From: Aquimarina longa SW024
GTDB taxonomy: Bacteria; Bacteroidota; Bacteroidia; Flavobacteriales; Flavobacteriaceae
NCBI RefSeq assembly: GCF_001401755.1
Contig: NZ_AVQK01000014.1
Coordinates: forward strand, 245,216 to 309,215
DNA length: 64,000 bases
Reading direction: 5' to 3'
The notes under the pieces are model-generated. The model made no database searches. It was given only the letters and a program-made list of their open reading frames with translations, and had not been told where the DNA came from. A program made the translations under genes and the position numbers. Positions 15,985 through 25,134 of the stretch are shown here, one piece after another. Numbering within the stretch: the stretch's first letter is position 1; each line of letters opens with the position of its first letter.

Positions 15985-15992
15985 CAAAGGTA
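15985..15992 (-). promoter_or_regulatory. -7 promoter element for kdsD operon
   Basis: Minus strand reads TACCTTTGC, an exact TAnnTTTG match about 36 nt upstream of the kdsD ATG. No clear -33 TTG. Confidence 0.5.
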
Positions 15993-16170
15993 TACAATAC
16001 CTTATTAATTTTAAATAATGATAAAAAAAAGCATATTAATTTATGCTTTGTTTATCTTTGGCATGCTAAAATTAAAAATGAAACATCCATTAAATCAGTA
16101 TTTGGGGGAGTATAGATTTGATGTTAGTAAATTTGTTAATTTAATTGGTATATAAAAGTTAAAATATTTA

Positions 16171-18372
16171 ATGAGTTTGAACGGAACTGACTTGCAAAGT
16201 GCTTTAAAAAAACATTTTGGCTTTAGTCAATTTAGAGGACTACAGGAAAAGGTAGTACAGAGTGTCTTAGAAAAAAAGAATACTTTTGTAATAATGCCTA
16301 CAGGAGGTGGTAAATCCCTATGTTACCAACTGCCTGCTTTGATGTGTGAAGGAACTGCTATTGTAGTTTCTCCCTTGATTGCATTAATGAAAAATCAAGT
16401 GGATGCTATTAGGAGTATCTCATCGGTTGATGGGATTGCTCATGTGCTTAATTCATCTCTTAATAAATCTGAGATAAAAAGAGTTAAAGAAGATATCATT
16501 AATGGGATTACAAAACTATTATATGTAGCTCCAGAATCGCTAACAAAAGAAGAATATGTAGATTTTTTGAAAGCTCAGAAGATATCCTTTTTAGCGGTAG
16601 ATGAAGCACATTGTATAAGTGAATGGGGACATGATTTTAGACCTGAATATCGAAATCTACGTAATATAATTAAAAGAATAGGAGAAGATATTCCGATTAT
16701 TGGACTGACTGCCACAGCAACTCCCAAAGTGCAAGAAGATATTCTTAAAAATCTTGCAATGAGCAATGCAGAGACATTTAAAGCTTCTTTTAATCGCCCG
16801 AATTTATTCTATGAAATTCGACCAAAAACCAAGAATGTAGATGCTGATATTATTCGTTTTGTAAAACAAAACTCAGGAAAAAGTGGTATCGTTTATTGCT
16901 TGAGTAGAAAACGAGTAGAAGAATTAGCACAAACGCTAGAGGTTAATGGTGTAAAAGCGGTTCCATACCATGCTGGATTAGATGCAAAAACAAGAGCGAG
17001 ACATCAAGACATGTTTTTGATGGAAGATACAGATGTTGTAGTTGCTACTATTGCATTCGGGATGGGAATTGATAAACCCGATGTTAGATTTGTGATTCAT
17101 CATGATATGCCTAAAAGTATAGAGAGTTATTACCAAGAAACAGGTAGAGCAGGGCGCGATGGAGGAGAAGGGCATTGTCTGGCGTATTATGCATATAAAG
17201 ATATAGAGAAACTAGAGAAGTTTATGAGTGGTAAACCTGTTGCAGAACAGGAAATAGGGCATGCCTTATTGCAAGAGATTGTAGCCTTTGCAGAAACTTC
17301 CATATCTAGACGAAAATTTATATTACACTATTTTGGGGAAGAATTTGATGAAGTAAATGGAGAAGGTGCGGATATGGATGATAATATACGTAATCCTAAG
17401 AAAAAACACGAAGCAAAAAACGAAGTAAAACTTTTGTTAGAAGTTGTTAAAGAAACAGGCGAAATCTATAAATCAAAAGATCTTGTAAATACACTGATTG
17501 GTAAGAGTAATGCATTGATTATATCTCATAGAACTCATCAGCAACCTTTTTTTGGAAGTGGTAAAGAAAAAGATGATAAATATTGGATGGCACTTGCTAG
17601 ACAAATATTAGTAAAAGGGTATTTGCGTAAGGATATCGAAACATATGGAGTGATAAGAATTACAGAAGAAGGAAAAAAGTTTATTGATACCCCATCTAGT
17701 TTTATGATGACAGAGGATCATGTTTATAACCAAGCTAGTGATGATTCTATAATAACTGCTACAAAATCTGGAGCTAAAGTAGGAGATGATAAATTAGCAA
17801 ATATGCTACGAGGTTTAAGAAAAACAGTAGCTAAGAAGTTAGGTGTCCCTCCGTTTGTAGTATTTCAAGATCCATCGATTGAGGATATGGCCCTTAAGTA
17901 CCCTGTTACCATTGAGGAGTTAGCAAATGTTCATGGAGTAGGAGAAGGGAAAGCAAAAAAATATGGTAAAGAATTTGTAACTTTTATAGCTAAATATGTA
18001 AAAGAAAATGATGTAATGAGACCTGATGACTTTGTCGTAAAAAGTACAGGAGCCAATAGTGGTCTAAAATTGTATATCATACAAAATGTAGATCGAAAAC
18101 TACCTTTGGATGATATAGCCGCTGCAAAAGGAATGGATATGCCAACCTTTATAAAAGAAATGGAAGCAATAGTATATAGTGGTACTAAGCTTAATATAGC
18201 ATATTGGATTGATGAAATCTTGGATGAAGATCAGCAAGAAGAAATTCATGAATACTTTATTGAAGCTGAAAATGATAAAATAGACACCGCAATAGAAGAG
18301 TTTGATGGCGATTATGATGATGAAGAATTACGCCTATATAGAATAAAATTTATTAGTGAAGTGGCGAATTAA
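16171..18372 (+). CDS. recQ: ATP-dependent DNA helicase RecQ
   Basis: A 3'-5' helicase acting in recombination and fork repair. The 733-residue protein shows motif 0 FGFSQFRGLQ, Walker A MPTGGGKSLCYQLPA (about 44-58), DEAH box AVDEAHCISEWGHDFRPEY with its aromatic-rich loop, GLTATATPKV, and motif VI YYQETGRAGRDG. The RQC region follows, but the classical zinc-binding Cys cluster is not obvious after residue 340 (only one Cys is seen there), which is an oddity for the family. An HRDC domain (about 530-610) and a C-terminal acidic extension are present. Flanked by a terminator downstream; several TAnnTTTG candidates lie upstream (for example 16128-16135). Confidence 0.93.
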   Translation: MSLNGTDLQSALKKHFGFSQFRGLQEKVVQSVLEKKNTFVIMPTGGGKSLCYQLPALMCEGTAIVVSPLIALMKNQVDAIRSISSVDGIAHVLNSSLNKSEIKRVKEDIINGITKLLYVAPESLTKEEYVDFLKAQKISFLAVDEAHCISEWGHDFRPEYRNLRNIIKRIGEDIPIIGLTATATPKVQEDILKNLAMSNAETFKASFNRPNLFYEIRPKTKNVDADIIRFVKQNSGKSGIVYCLSRKRVEELAQTLEVNGVKAVPYHAGLDAKTRARHQDMFLMEDTDVVVATIAFGMGIDKPDVRFVIHHDMPKSIESYYQETGRAGRDGGEGHCLAYYAYKDIEKLEKFMSGKPVAEQEIGHALLQEIVAFAETSISRRKFILHYFGEEFDEVNGEGADMDDNIRNPKKKHEAKNEVKLLLEVVKETGEIYKSKDLVNTLIGKSNALIISHRTHQQPFFGSGKEKDDKYWMALARQILVKGYLRKDIETYGVIRITEEGKKFIDTPSSFMMTEDHVYNQASDDSIITATKSGAKVGDDKLANMLRGLRKTVAKKLGVPPFVVFQDPSIEDMALKYPVTIEELANVHGVGEGKAKKYGKEFVTFIAKYVKENDVMRPDDFVVKSTGANSGLKLYIIQNVDRKLPLDDIAAAKGMDMPTFIKEMEAIVYSGTKLNIAYWIDEILDEDQQEEIHEYFIEAENDKIDTAIEEFDGDYDDEELRLYRIKFISEVAN

Positions 18373-18397
18373 TACACCCACATGATGAATGAAATAC

Positions 18398-18432
18398 AAA
18401 AAGGCTTTAGAGAATTTTCTAAAGCCTTTTTT
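18398..18432 (+). terminator. rho-independent terminator of recQ
   Basis: AAAAAGGCTTTAGA pairs with TCTAAAGCCTTTTT around a 6-nt loop, with a T run. The rest of the 414-nt gap to 18786 holds an AT-rich imperfect inverted repeat near 18541-18567 and the -7 box of the next gene; I see no ORF there. Confidence 0.85.
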
Positions 18433-18744
18433 CTGTTATATAATTCTTACTATGAATAAGTTGGTGTAAAGCGGACCTGTTTATGAGAGATTTTGAAAGA
18501 CCAACCAAGAAACGTACTCAATAGATTTCTAAATAATACTTTTTAGATTAATAGCATTATCTAAAAAAAAAAATCATCTATTCCAAAACCCAGAAGAAGG
18601 CGTTAAAACTAATTGGTTGTGTTTTTTGCTTGATAATAGTAGTCTTGATTATTAGTTAAATATGTTTTTAAAAAACCTGTTTTGATATAATGCGAAAAAA
18701 TATTTCTTTGTTTTATTTTTAAATTAAAACCATCTACAATTACC

Positions 18745-18752
18745 TATCTTTG
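18745..18752 (+). promoter_or_regulatory. -7 promoter element for PPIase fusion gene
   Basis: TATCTTTG followed by C matches TAnnTTTG, about 35 nt upstream of the ATG at 18787. No correctly spaced TTG is seen. Confidence 0.5.
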
Positions 18753-18786
18753 CAACTTAAAAATTAAAGCTTAAAAACACGCAGTT

Positions 18787-19719
18787 ATGCAAGACGGATT
18801 ATACGCAAAATTCAATACAACAAAAGGAAGTATCCTTGTTAACTTAGAATACAAGAAAACTCCAGGAACAGTAGGTAACTTTGTAGGCCTAGCTGAAGGG
18901 AATTTAGAAAATGAGGTTATTCCACAAGGAAAACCATATTATAATGGTTTGAAATTTCATAGAGTAATTGCAGATTTTATGGTTCAAGGAGGAGATCCAC
19001 AAGGAACAGGCGCTGGTGGTCCAGGATATCAATTTGATGATGAAATACACCCAGATTTAAAACATGATGGACCAGGGGTTTTGTCTATGGCAAATGCTGG
19101 ACCAGGAACAAATGGGAGTCAGTTTTTTATTACTCATGTAGAAACTTCTTGGTTAGATGGAAAACACACTGTATTCGGAAAAGTAGTAGAAGGACAAGAT
19201 ATTGTAAATGCAATTGAACAAGGTGATGAAATAACATCTTTAGAAATACAGAGAGTAGGAGCAGAAGCAGAAAACTTTAATGCAGTAGAGACTTTTAGAA
19301 GTTTTAATGGAGCAAAAGCAGAACGTGAAGCTATAGCCCAAAAAAAATCAGAAGAACTATTACAGGAAGTAGCAGCAGGGTTTGATAAAACAGATAGCGG
19401 TTTACGATACAAAATTATCCAAAATGGAGATGGAGTAAAAGCAGAAAAAGGAAAAACAGTTTCTGTACACTATAAAGGAAGTTTGGTCGATGGTACTGTA
19501 TTTGACTCTTCTTATAAACGTAACCAACCAATTGATTTTCCTTTAGGAATGGGACAAGTAATTTCTGGATGGGATGAAGGTATTGAGTTATTACAAGTAG
19601 GAGATAAAGCAAGGTTTGTAATTCCTTCACATCTTGCATATGGCGAAAGAGGAGCGGGAGGTGTTATCCCTCCTAATGCAACACTTATCTTTGATGTAGA
19701 ATTAATGAATGTAAAATAA
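18787..19719 (+). CDS. dual peptidyl-prolyl isomerase: cyclophilin fused to FKBP
   Basis: A 310-residue cytoplasmic protein (no signal peptide) with two unrelated proline isomerase domains. Residues about 1-165 are a cyclophilin: [19 protein letters not shown], then [17 protein letters not shown] and [12 protein letters not shown], with the catalytic Arg and Phe/Gln residues present. After a charged linker (about 175-200), residues 205-310 are an [61 protein letters not shown]. Both active sites look intact. Such cyclophilin-FKBP fusions have been described in Flavobacterium and some protists. Monocistronic, between two terminators. Confidence 0.95.
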   Translation: MQDGLYAKFNTTKGSILVNLEYKKTPGTVGNFVGLAEGNLENEVIPQGKPYYNGLKFHRVIADFMVQGGDPQGTGAGGPGYQFDDEIHPDLKHDGPGVLSMANAGPGTNGSQFFITHVETSWLDGKHTVFGKVVEGQDIVNAIEQGDEITSLEIQRVGAEAENFNAVETFRSFNGAKAEREAIAQKKSEELLQEVAAGFDKTDSGLRYKIIQNGDGVKAEKGKTVSVHYKGSLVDGTVFDSSYKRNQPIDFPLGMGQVISGWDEGIELLQVGDKARFVIPSHLAYGERGAGGVIPPNATLIFDVELMNVK

Positions 19720-19740
19720 TATTTTTAAATAATATTTTAA

Positions 19741-19771
19741 AAATCCCTGATGAAAATTCAGGGATTTTTTT
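19741..19771 (+). terminator. rho-independent terminator of PPIase gene
   Basis: AAATCCCTGA and TCAGGGATTT form a perfect 10-bp stem with a 7-nt loop and following T run. The remaining spacer to 20056 is AT-rich and I see no gene in it. Confidence 0.9.
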
Positions 19772-20056
19772 GTAAAAAATGAATTAGTCTTACTACGAAT
19801 TACCTAATGTCCTTTTTAGAGATTTTTAATATCAACTATTATAAATGTAGATTATTATGTTGATAGGGATTTTTGCTGAGAATTTCATATATATTACCTG
19901 TTAAAATGTTTTTTAACATTTTTTAACGCTTTTTATTGTATTTTAACAGAAGTATACAGTGAAATTTTATAACAATGATTTTTGTTAAAAAATAAAAATA
20001 AGATGTATAAATCCTCTTTTATTTATATTTTAATAAAAAATTGGACACCCCTAAAT

Positions 20057-20851
20057 ATGAAACAAGGACTTATTATTACTTTTCTACTATATAATATTAG
20101 TCTTGCCTTAGGACAAGGAAAAGCTGATATTTTAGTTGATATAAACGATCAAATAGAGATTATAGATAGTTATACAGAGTTTGAAACTTTTTTCTTAGAC
20201 CCCGAAGAATTTCTTGATAAAATGGCAGATCATGGAGCAGAGCTTAATGGATATTATGAGCATGAACGCCTTAAGAAAATTGTAAGAAAAGTAGGAACTA
20301 GAACAGCAGATGTAGAAACTACATTTTACTTCTGGAATGATAGGCTAATTCATGTGAATTATAAACAACGACCATATGTAGAAGCAAAAAATGAAAGTGG
20401 TCAACGAATTTTGGATTACTCTAATGCGTATACTAAATATGAATCTAATCATTATTTTAATGAGGATAAAGAAATAGAAAAAAAAATAAAGGGGCAGCCA
20501 TTAAGCGAAGTTGCCACAGAGAAAGACTTTGTAAAGTATGCTAATAAAATGAAATCTTTGTTAGATAATAAATTCTATAATAGAGATATCTACGAAGCAT
20601 TACAAGGAAAATGGCTTTTTATACAGAATACAGAAGATTACTTAATGTTTGAGGGTACTATACGATTTAATTTCTATAACGGTAAATTCGCTAATCGTTT
20701 AAAAACTAAGATAGATGATAATATCTTAATTTGTTTTTTTCCTATGGATGATAGAAATTATCGGTATGAGATAAAAGAAGTGACAGAGAATGTATTGACG
20801 CTGATAGACCTTTCTTCTAAAGAAGAATTTGTATATGCTAAAGTAGAGTAA
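20057..20851 (+). CDS. secreted protein of unknown function
   Basis: I do not recognise the family. The start is set at MKQGLIITFLLYNISLALGQ, which provides a signal peptide cleaved after LALG; an upstream in-frame ATG at 19982 would bury that signal behind 25 residues. The mature part (about 245 residues) is charged and mixed alpha/beta. The C-terminal third (ALQGKWLFIQNTEDYLMFEG, then FYNGKFANRL, ending VLTLIDLSSKEEFVYAKV) looks like a lipocalin-type beta-barrel domain seen in many flavobacterial secreted proteins. It stands alone. Periplasmic or extracellular location is inferred. Confidence 0.6.
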   Translation: MKQGLIITFLLYNISLALGQGKADILVDINDQIEIIDSYTEFETFFLDPEEFLDKMADHGAELNGYYEHERLKKIVRKVGTRTADVETTFYFWNDRLIHVNYKQRPYVEAKNESGQRILDYSNAYTKYESNHYFNEDKEIEKKIKGQPLSEVATEKDFVKYANKMKSLLDNKFYNRDIYEALQGKWLFIQNTEDYLMFEGTIRFNFYNGKFANRLKTKIDDNILICFFPMDDRNYRYEIKEVTENVLTLIDLSSKEEFVYAKVE

Positions 20852-20926
20852 CCCTTTATTTTAATAAAATAACAAACAAATAGTATAAACAGTAAATAAT
20901 ACCATCTATAATAAGTGGAGTATTCA

Positions 20927-21450
20927 TTAGAGTAGTACTATCATTCTTTGTATTTCTCCATATCCTTCCTTTATATTAGGGTATTCTAAATTGTAAAAAG
21001 AGATAGTGTTAAACCCCATTTTTTAATAAAAAATAAGTGCAGGACTAGTAGTCATAACACCTAACCATATGATTTTCTTTCCTAAGTTAGCAGCATAGTT
21101 TTTAGTGAATTCTATTTCTTATTTACCAATTCCCATACCTTTAGCTGCTTTTAAAAGGTATATCTTTTCTAATTGTAATGCTTCAGAGGTGCAGAAACCT
21201 GTAACAGCTTGGTGCTTTCTAATTTTTAATACCCCTAAAACGGTATGCTCTTTTTGGATTAAATAGTAAGTAAAAGTATTGGATTGAAAATCGTTTTCAA
21301 AAGCTTCTTTATTAAAGTTAGATCAAGATAGTAACTAGGATCTTCATTTTTTCATATATGAGCATAATGTTCAGGGTAGAATTGTTGACTAATACTAATT
21401 AGAGTATTGATGTCAGTACTAGAAGATTCTTTAAAGGTTATTCTTTCCAT
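20927..21450 (-). pseudogene. decayed GNAT acetyltransferase gene
   Basis: Reading leftward from the ATG at 21448-21450 the translation gives MERITFKESSSTDINTLISI and QQFYPEHYAHI, then an in-frame stop; after a frameshift it continues NDFQSNTFTYYLIQKEHTVLGVL and LQLEKIYLLKAAKGMGIGK, a second stop, EFTKNYAANLGKKIIWLGV, a third stop (FYxKMGF) and a conserved C-terminus. The acetyl-CoA loop region (KAAKGMGIGK in place of RxxGxG) and the KMGF block identify a GNAT N-acetyltransferase. At least three stops and one frameshift make it non-functional. It overlaps the end of the redoxin gene by 13 nt and explains the gap 20852-21437. Confidence 0.85.
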
Positions 21451-21995
21451 TTTATGTTGCACCCAATACTGGGTTTTTGTTGATCAGAAACTTTGACGTT
21501 ACGACGTACAGCATCTAATGCTTGGCGAAGATCACGACCATTAACTGGGATTCCGTTGCCAGGTCTGGAGTCATCAAGCTGCCCTCGATAAATTAGTTTT
21601 AAATCAGAGTCGAACAAGTAAAAATCAGGAGTGCAAGCAGCATCGTATGCTTTAGCGATTTCTTGATTTTCATCAAATAGATAAGGGAAAGTATAATTGT
21701 TTTTTTGTGCAGTTTTCCACATTTCTTTAGGATTGTCTTGTGGATATTTTTTAATATCATTGCTGCTAATAGCTACAAAACCAAATCCTTGTACACGATA
21801 ATCATTGGCAATGCGAACAATTTCTGCATTTACATGGATAACAAAAGGGCAATGATTACAAATAAACATTACGATAGTCCCTTTTTTACCTTTAATATCT
21901 TTTAGGCTGACCGAATTATTGGTAACAGCATCTGTGAGTGTAAAATCGGGAGCGATAGTACCTAAAGGTAACATGTTAGAAGGAGTACGTGCCAT
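21438..21995 (-). CDS. thioredoxin-like/redoxin family protein
   Basis: A 185-residue cytoplasmic protein of the AhpC/TSA-redoxin group. APDFTLTDAVTNNSVSLKDI is the first strand pair; the active-site region is VMFICNHCPFVIHVN with a CxxC (CNHC) motif about residues 46-49; cis-Pro context is ACTPDFYLFDSD, and QLDDSRPGNGIPVNGRDLRQAL is typical of this flavobacterial/cyanobacterial thioredoxin-family branch. Likely a thiol oxidoreductase or peroxidase; no signal peptide is present. Monocistronic next to a decayed acetyltransferase. Confidence 0.85.
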   Translation of the reverse strand: MARTPSNMLPLGTIAPDFTLTDAVTNNSVSLKDIKGKKGTIVMFICNHCPFVIHVNAEIVRIANDYRVQGFGFVAISSNDIKKYPQDNPKEMWKTAQKNNYTFPYLFDENQEIAKAYDAACTPDFYLFDSDLKLIYRGQLDDSRPGNGIPVNGRDLRQALDAVRRNVKVSDQQKPSIGCNIKWKE

Positions 21996-22054
21996 AATTT
22001 TTATGTGTTCAAAAAATTTAGATTGTAATTTGCAATTTTTGATTACAAATATAT

Positions 22055-24568
22055 TTACATTTCATTACTAAAGAAAATTGCATTCATAAGTAATTTATTA
22101 GTACCATACCAGAAACCTCTAAAATTGGTGTTATCGGTAAATAGAATTGTATTTCCTTTGCCAAGGTCATTGTGTCTAAAAGGCACTGTACCTGATAAAG
22201 AATCTAAATTATTTTTACTTATATAGCCACTCAATAATGGGTTTTTAGTGTACTGGATAGGATTTTTATAACTTTGTTTATGAGGCTTTATAAATAATCG
22301 GGTATTTCTAAATAATGAAATTTTATTGTTTTTGTATCCAAAATTAATAGGGTGAGAGCGATCTATTTTAGCTTCAAAAATAGCTCCACCAATTACTTGA
22401 GCTCCATGAAAATCTTGTTTCTGCTCAAAAGAGATATGGACAGCATTTTCTTTTGGTGTGCTAAAACTTATAGTCATAAAATTATTAGCAGCAAAATATT
22501 GAGCAGCATTTCTATAACCGATTAATGTACCTCCATTACGAACCCATGTTTTTAATTTTTCTGTCTTTTCTTTACCAAAAAGCGGCTTAGAACTGTTCGG
22601 TAATATGATATGTGTGTATTTTGATAGATTAATTGTGCTAAAGTTATCTGTTGCTAATTTTGTGATAGGAATATCATAACGTTGATCCATTAGATGCCAG
22701 ATTTCGCCAGAATCATAGGGGGTAATACCAGTACCTGTGCATAAGCCAATTCTGGGTAATGATACTATTTTGAACTGAGAACTTCCTAAATCTATGCCTT
22801 GTGTAAGACCGGTTTGAACGCCAGTGATATTAATATGGCTATTAGTAGCTATTTTTTGTAAAAATACATGTAACTCGTCTTTGTTTAATCTTTGATCCTG
22901 AACAGGAATTAGAATAGTACCATAATCATAATAGTTGGATTCTAAGGAAAAAGGTTTCATACCTACCTTTGCTCTTAATCCTTTTGATAGAATTTGATAT
23001 AAAGCTTTAGGGCTATAATATTCATGCCATTGCATTAAATAAGCATAGTTACTTTTATTGACCTCACTAGTTTTTTGGTAAGAAAGCTCGGATATTTCGT
23101 CACCCATATTTGATAAAGAGCTATTATCAACGTAATCTAGGTTAAAAGCTAATGGAAATGTCCATGCAGATACATCATAAAATAAGCTATCCTTAAACGT
23201 AGTCCTTTTTTCAAAAATAGCTTTTAATAACCGTTTTTGCCTTTGCTTTTTAGGCACGACATAACTATATCCTTTTTTAAAAGATTTGCCTTGTGATATG
23301 GTATTTTGTTTGAGTTCATGAACTTTGATGTGATGTCTCTTAAGGATTTCTGCTAGATGGTATGAGGATGCAGCATCTTTTTCATTACCAAAAATATAAG
23401 CACCTTCTGAAGCTTCTTTTCTTGCATTATTATAAAAATCTCGTTTATATTCTAATAGTTCTTTACGCATTGATTTTGCAGCTTCTAATGTAGATAATGT
23501 GGCAGTAAGTTGATTTCTTATCGTAAAAGGAAAAGTAAGTATTCCATTATCAGTTTGTTGTGCATGTCCACGAGAGCTGCCTTGCTCAAATAAGATGCCA
23601 ATACCTCCATTAATGTCAGGAAAAGTAGAGCCTTTTCCATAATAGAAATCGTCGAAATTTTCTTCAGTATAATATAACGACCCTATATTGTCTAATGCCT
23701 TAACATGGTAGTTTGCAATTTTTTTGGTTAATTTTTGATTTAATTGTGGAGTTAGCGGGTGAGTCCTAGATTGGATTCCTGGTTGAAAAAAGAAAGTACT
23801 ATTAGAACCCATTTCATGATGATCAGTAAGGATATTAGGATACCACTGATGAAATGTTTTGATACGAGCACGAGATTCGGGTAGTTGTACGGGTAGCCAA
23901 TCGCGATTCATATCAAACCAGTAATGGTTTGTTCTCCCACCAGGCCATATTTCATGATATTCTCGATCTTGTGGGTCTGTACTAATGTTTTTACTTTTAT
24001 TGGTATTGGCCCAATATGCAAAACGTTGCAAACCATCAGGATTTAGCGAAGGGTCAAACAAGATAACAACAGTGTTTAAGAGATCTTCTATTTCTTCGCC
24101 CTGAGCTGCCGCCAGATAATAGGCTGCAATTAGAGAGGCATTAGAACCACTGGGTTCATTACCATGTATAGAAAATCCTTGATATACAATTGCTGGTAAT
24201 TTTTCTATAGCTAACTGATTAGAATTGCTCTGGGTAAGTTGGATATGTTGTTTTTGTATTTCATCAAGATTTTGATGATTTTTTTCAGAGGTTATAGTGA
24301 GTACTATAATCGGGCGATCTTCAAAAGTATTTCCTCTATCTTCTAGAGTTATCCTAGGAGATGTTTTAGCAAGTACTCTCATGTAATTTACAAGCTTATC
24401 ATGTGTTACATGCCATTTCCCAGGAATATAGCCAAGGATACTTTGCGGAGTTGGAATATCTGGATTATAAGTAATGTTTTTGGGAAGATAATATGCTAAA
24501 GAAAGATCATCTTGAGAAAAAGAAATAAAATTTATTGATATGAAAAAAAAAGTAAAGATGAGTTTCAT
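22055..24568 (-). CDS. secreted M14 family zinc carboxypeptidase
   Basis: An 837-residue exported peptidase with a signal peptide (LIFTFFFISINFISFSQ). The M14 domain covers about 50-370: zinc ligands His and Glu in FSIHGNEPSG (HxxE), the third zinc His in the TDHHEMGSN region, and the catalytic Glu in GILFEQGSSRGH. The remaining 450 residues include a glutamine-amidotransferase-like segment (TKLATDNFSTINLSKYTHIILPN, VRNGGTLIGYRNAAQYF) common in large Bacteroidota members. It probably degrades peptides in the periplasm or outside the cell. No sorting domain of the type IX system is evident at the C-terminus. Confidence 0.9.
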   Translation of the reverse strand: MKLIFTFFFISINFISFSQDDLSLAYYLPKNITYNPDIPTPQSILGYIPGKWHVTHDKLVNYMRVLAKTSPRITLEDRGNTFEDRPIIVLTITSEKNHQNLDEIQKQHIQLTQSNSNQLAIEKLPAIVYQGFSIHGNEPSGSNASLIAAYYLAAAQGEEIEDLLNTVVILFDPSLNPDGLQRFAYWANTNKSKNISTDPQDREYHEIWPGGRTNHYWFDMNRDWLPVQLPESRARIKTFHQWYPNILTDHHEMGSNSTFFFQPGIQSRTHPLTPQLNQKLTKKIANYHVKALDNIGSLYYTEENFDDFYYGKGSTFPDINGGIGILFEQGSSRGHAQQTDNGILTFPFTIRNQLTATLSTLEAAKSMRKELLEYKRDFYNNARKEASEGAYIFGNEKDAASSYHLAEILKRHHIKVHELKQNTISQGKSFKKGYSYVVPKKQRQKRLLKAIFEKRTTFKDSLFYDVSAWTFPLAFNLDYVDNSSLSNMGDEISELSYQKTSEVNKSNYAYLMQWHEYYSPKALYQILSKGLRAKVGMKPFSLESNYYDYGTILIPVQDQRLNKDELHVFLQKIATNSHINITGVQTGLTQGIDLGSSQFKIVSLPRIGLCTGTGITPYDSGEIWHLMDQRYDIPITKLATDNFSTINLSKYTHIILPNSSKPLFGKEKTEKLKTWVRNGGTLIGYRNAAQYFAANNFMTISFSTPKENAVHISFEQKQDFHGAQVIGGAIFEAKIDRSHPINFGYKNNKISLFRNTRLFIKPHKQSYKNPIQYTKNPLLSGYISKNNLDSLSGTVPFRHNDLGKGNTILFTDNTNFRGFWYGTNKLLMNAIFFSNEM

Positions 24569-24596
24569 TTGAGTTATTTATTTGATATGTGAAGAT

Positions 24597-24628
24597 AAAA
24601 AAAACCGCTTCAGTGAATGAGGCGGTTT
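24597..24628 (-). terminator. terminator of the DUF3276 gene
   Basis: AAACCGCTTCA pairs with TGAGGCGGTTT (one G-T pair); the A run at 24597-24604 is a U run in the minus-strand transcript, so it terminates the gene at 24665-25060. Confidence 0.8.
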
Positions 24629-24664
24629 ACATAATTTTAACTTTAGGTTTCTTATAATAGTATC

Positions 24665-25060
24665 CTAGATATCATCAAAGCTTACATCTGTAAAGCTTTC
24701 TGTGGATGCAATAACTTCTGCTTCATGACCATTATTTTCAACTACATCTTTCTCGTATGATTTTTGAAAATCTTTCTGGTGTCTTTCGCTTATTACTTCC
24801 TCTCCTTTTTCTTTAACAATAAAGTCGGTCATCTCATTCAAGATTTCTGTAAAGCCAACGAAATCTTCTTTATATAGATAGATCTTGTGCTTTTTATAGT
24901 GAAAAGAACCGTCATCATTGGTGAACTTTTTACTTTCAGTTACTGTTAAATAGTAATCTCCTGCTTTTGTAGCTCTTACGTCAAAAAAATATGTTCTTCT
25001 TCCTGCTCGCAAAACTTTTGAGAAAATTTCTTCTTTATCCATCATTTCATTATCACTCAT
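24665..25060 (-). CDS. PUR-family DNA/RNA-binding protein (DUF3276)
   Basis: A 131-residue protein. Residues about 10-90 match the DUF3276/PUR-alpha-like domain of Bacteroidota: EIFSKVLRAGRRTYFFDVRATKAGDYYLTVTESK with a basic strand pair, then YKKHKIYLYKEDFVGFTEIL. The rest is an acidic tail. Bacterial PUR proteins bind single-stranded nucleic acid; a role in transcription or RNA metabolism is assumed from the family. Downstream of the ABC exporter on the same strand but with its own terminator. Confidence 0.88.
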   Translation of the reverse strand: MSDNEMMDKEEIFSKVLRAGRRTYFFDVRATKAGDYYLTVTESKKFTNDDGSFHYKKHKIYLYKEDFVGFTEILNEMTDFIVKEKGEEVISERHQKDFQKSYEKDVVENNGHEAEVIASTESFTDVSFDDI

Positions 25061-25134
25061 AATCCGTATTTATTAATTAATATGTTATGATAGTTTCAAA
25101 AATCCAAAAAAAATGTTAACCGTACAAAAAAAAA

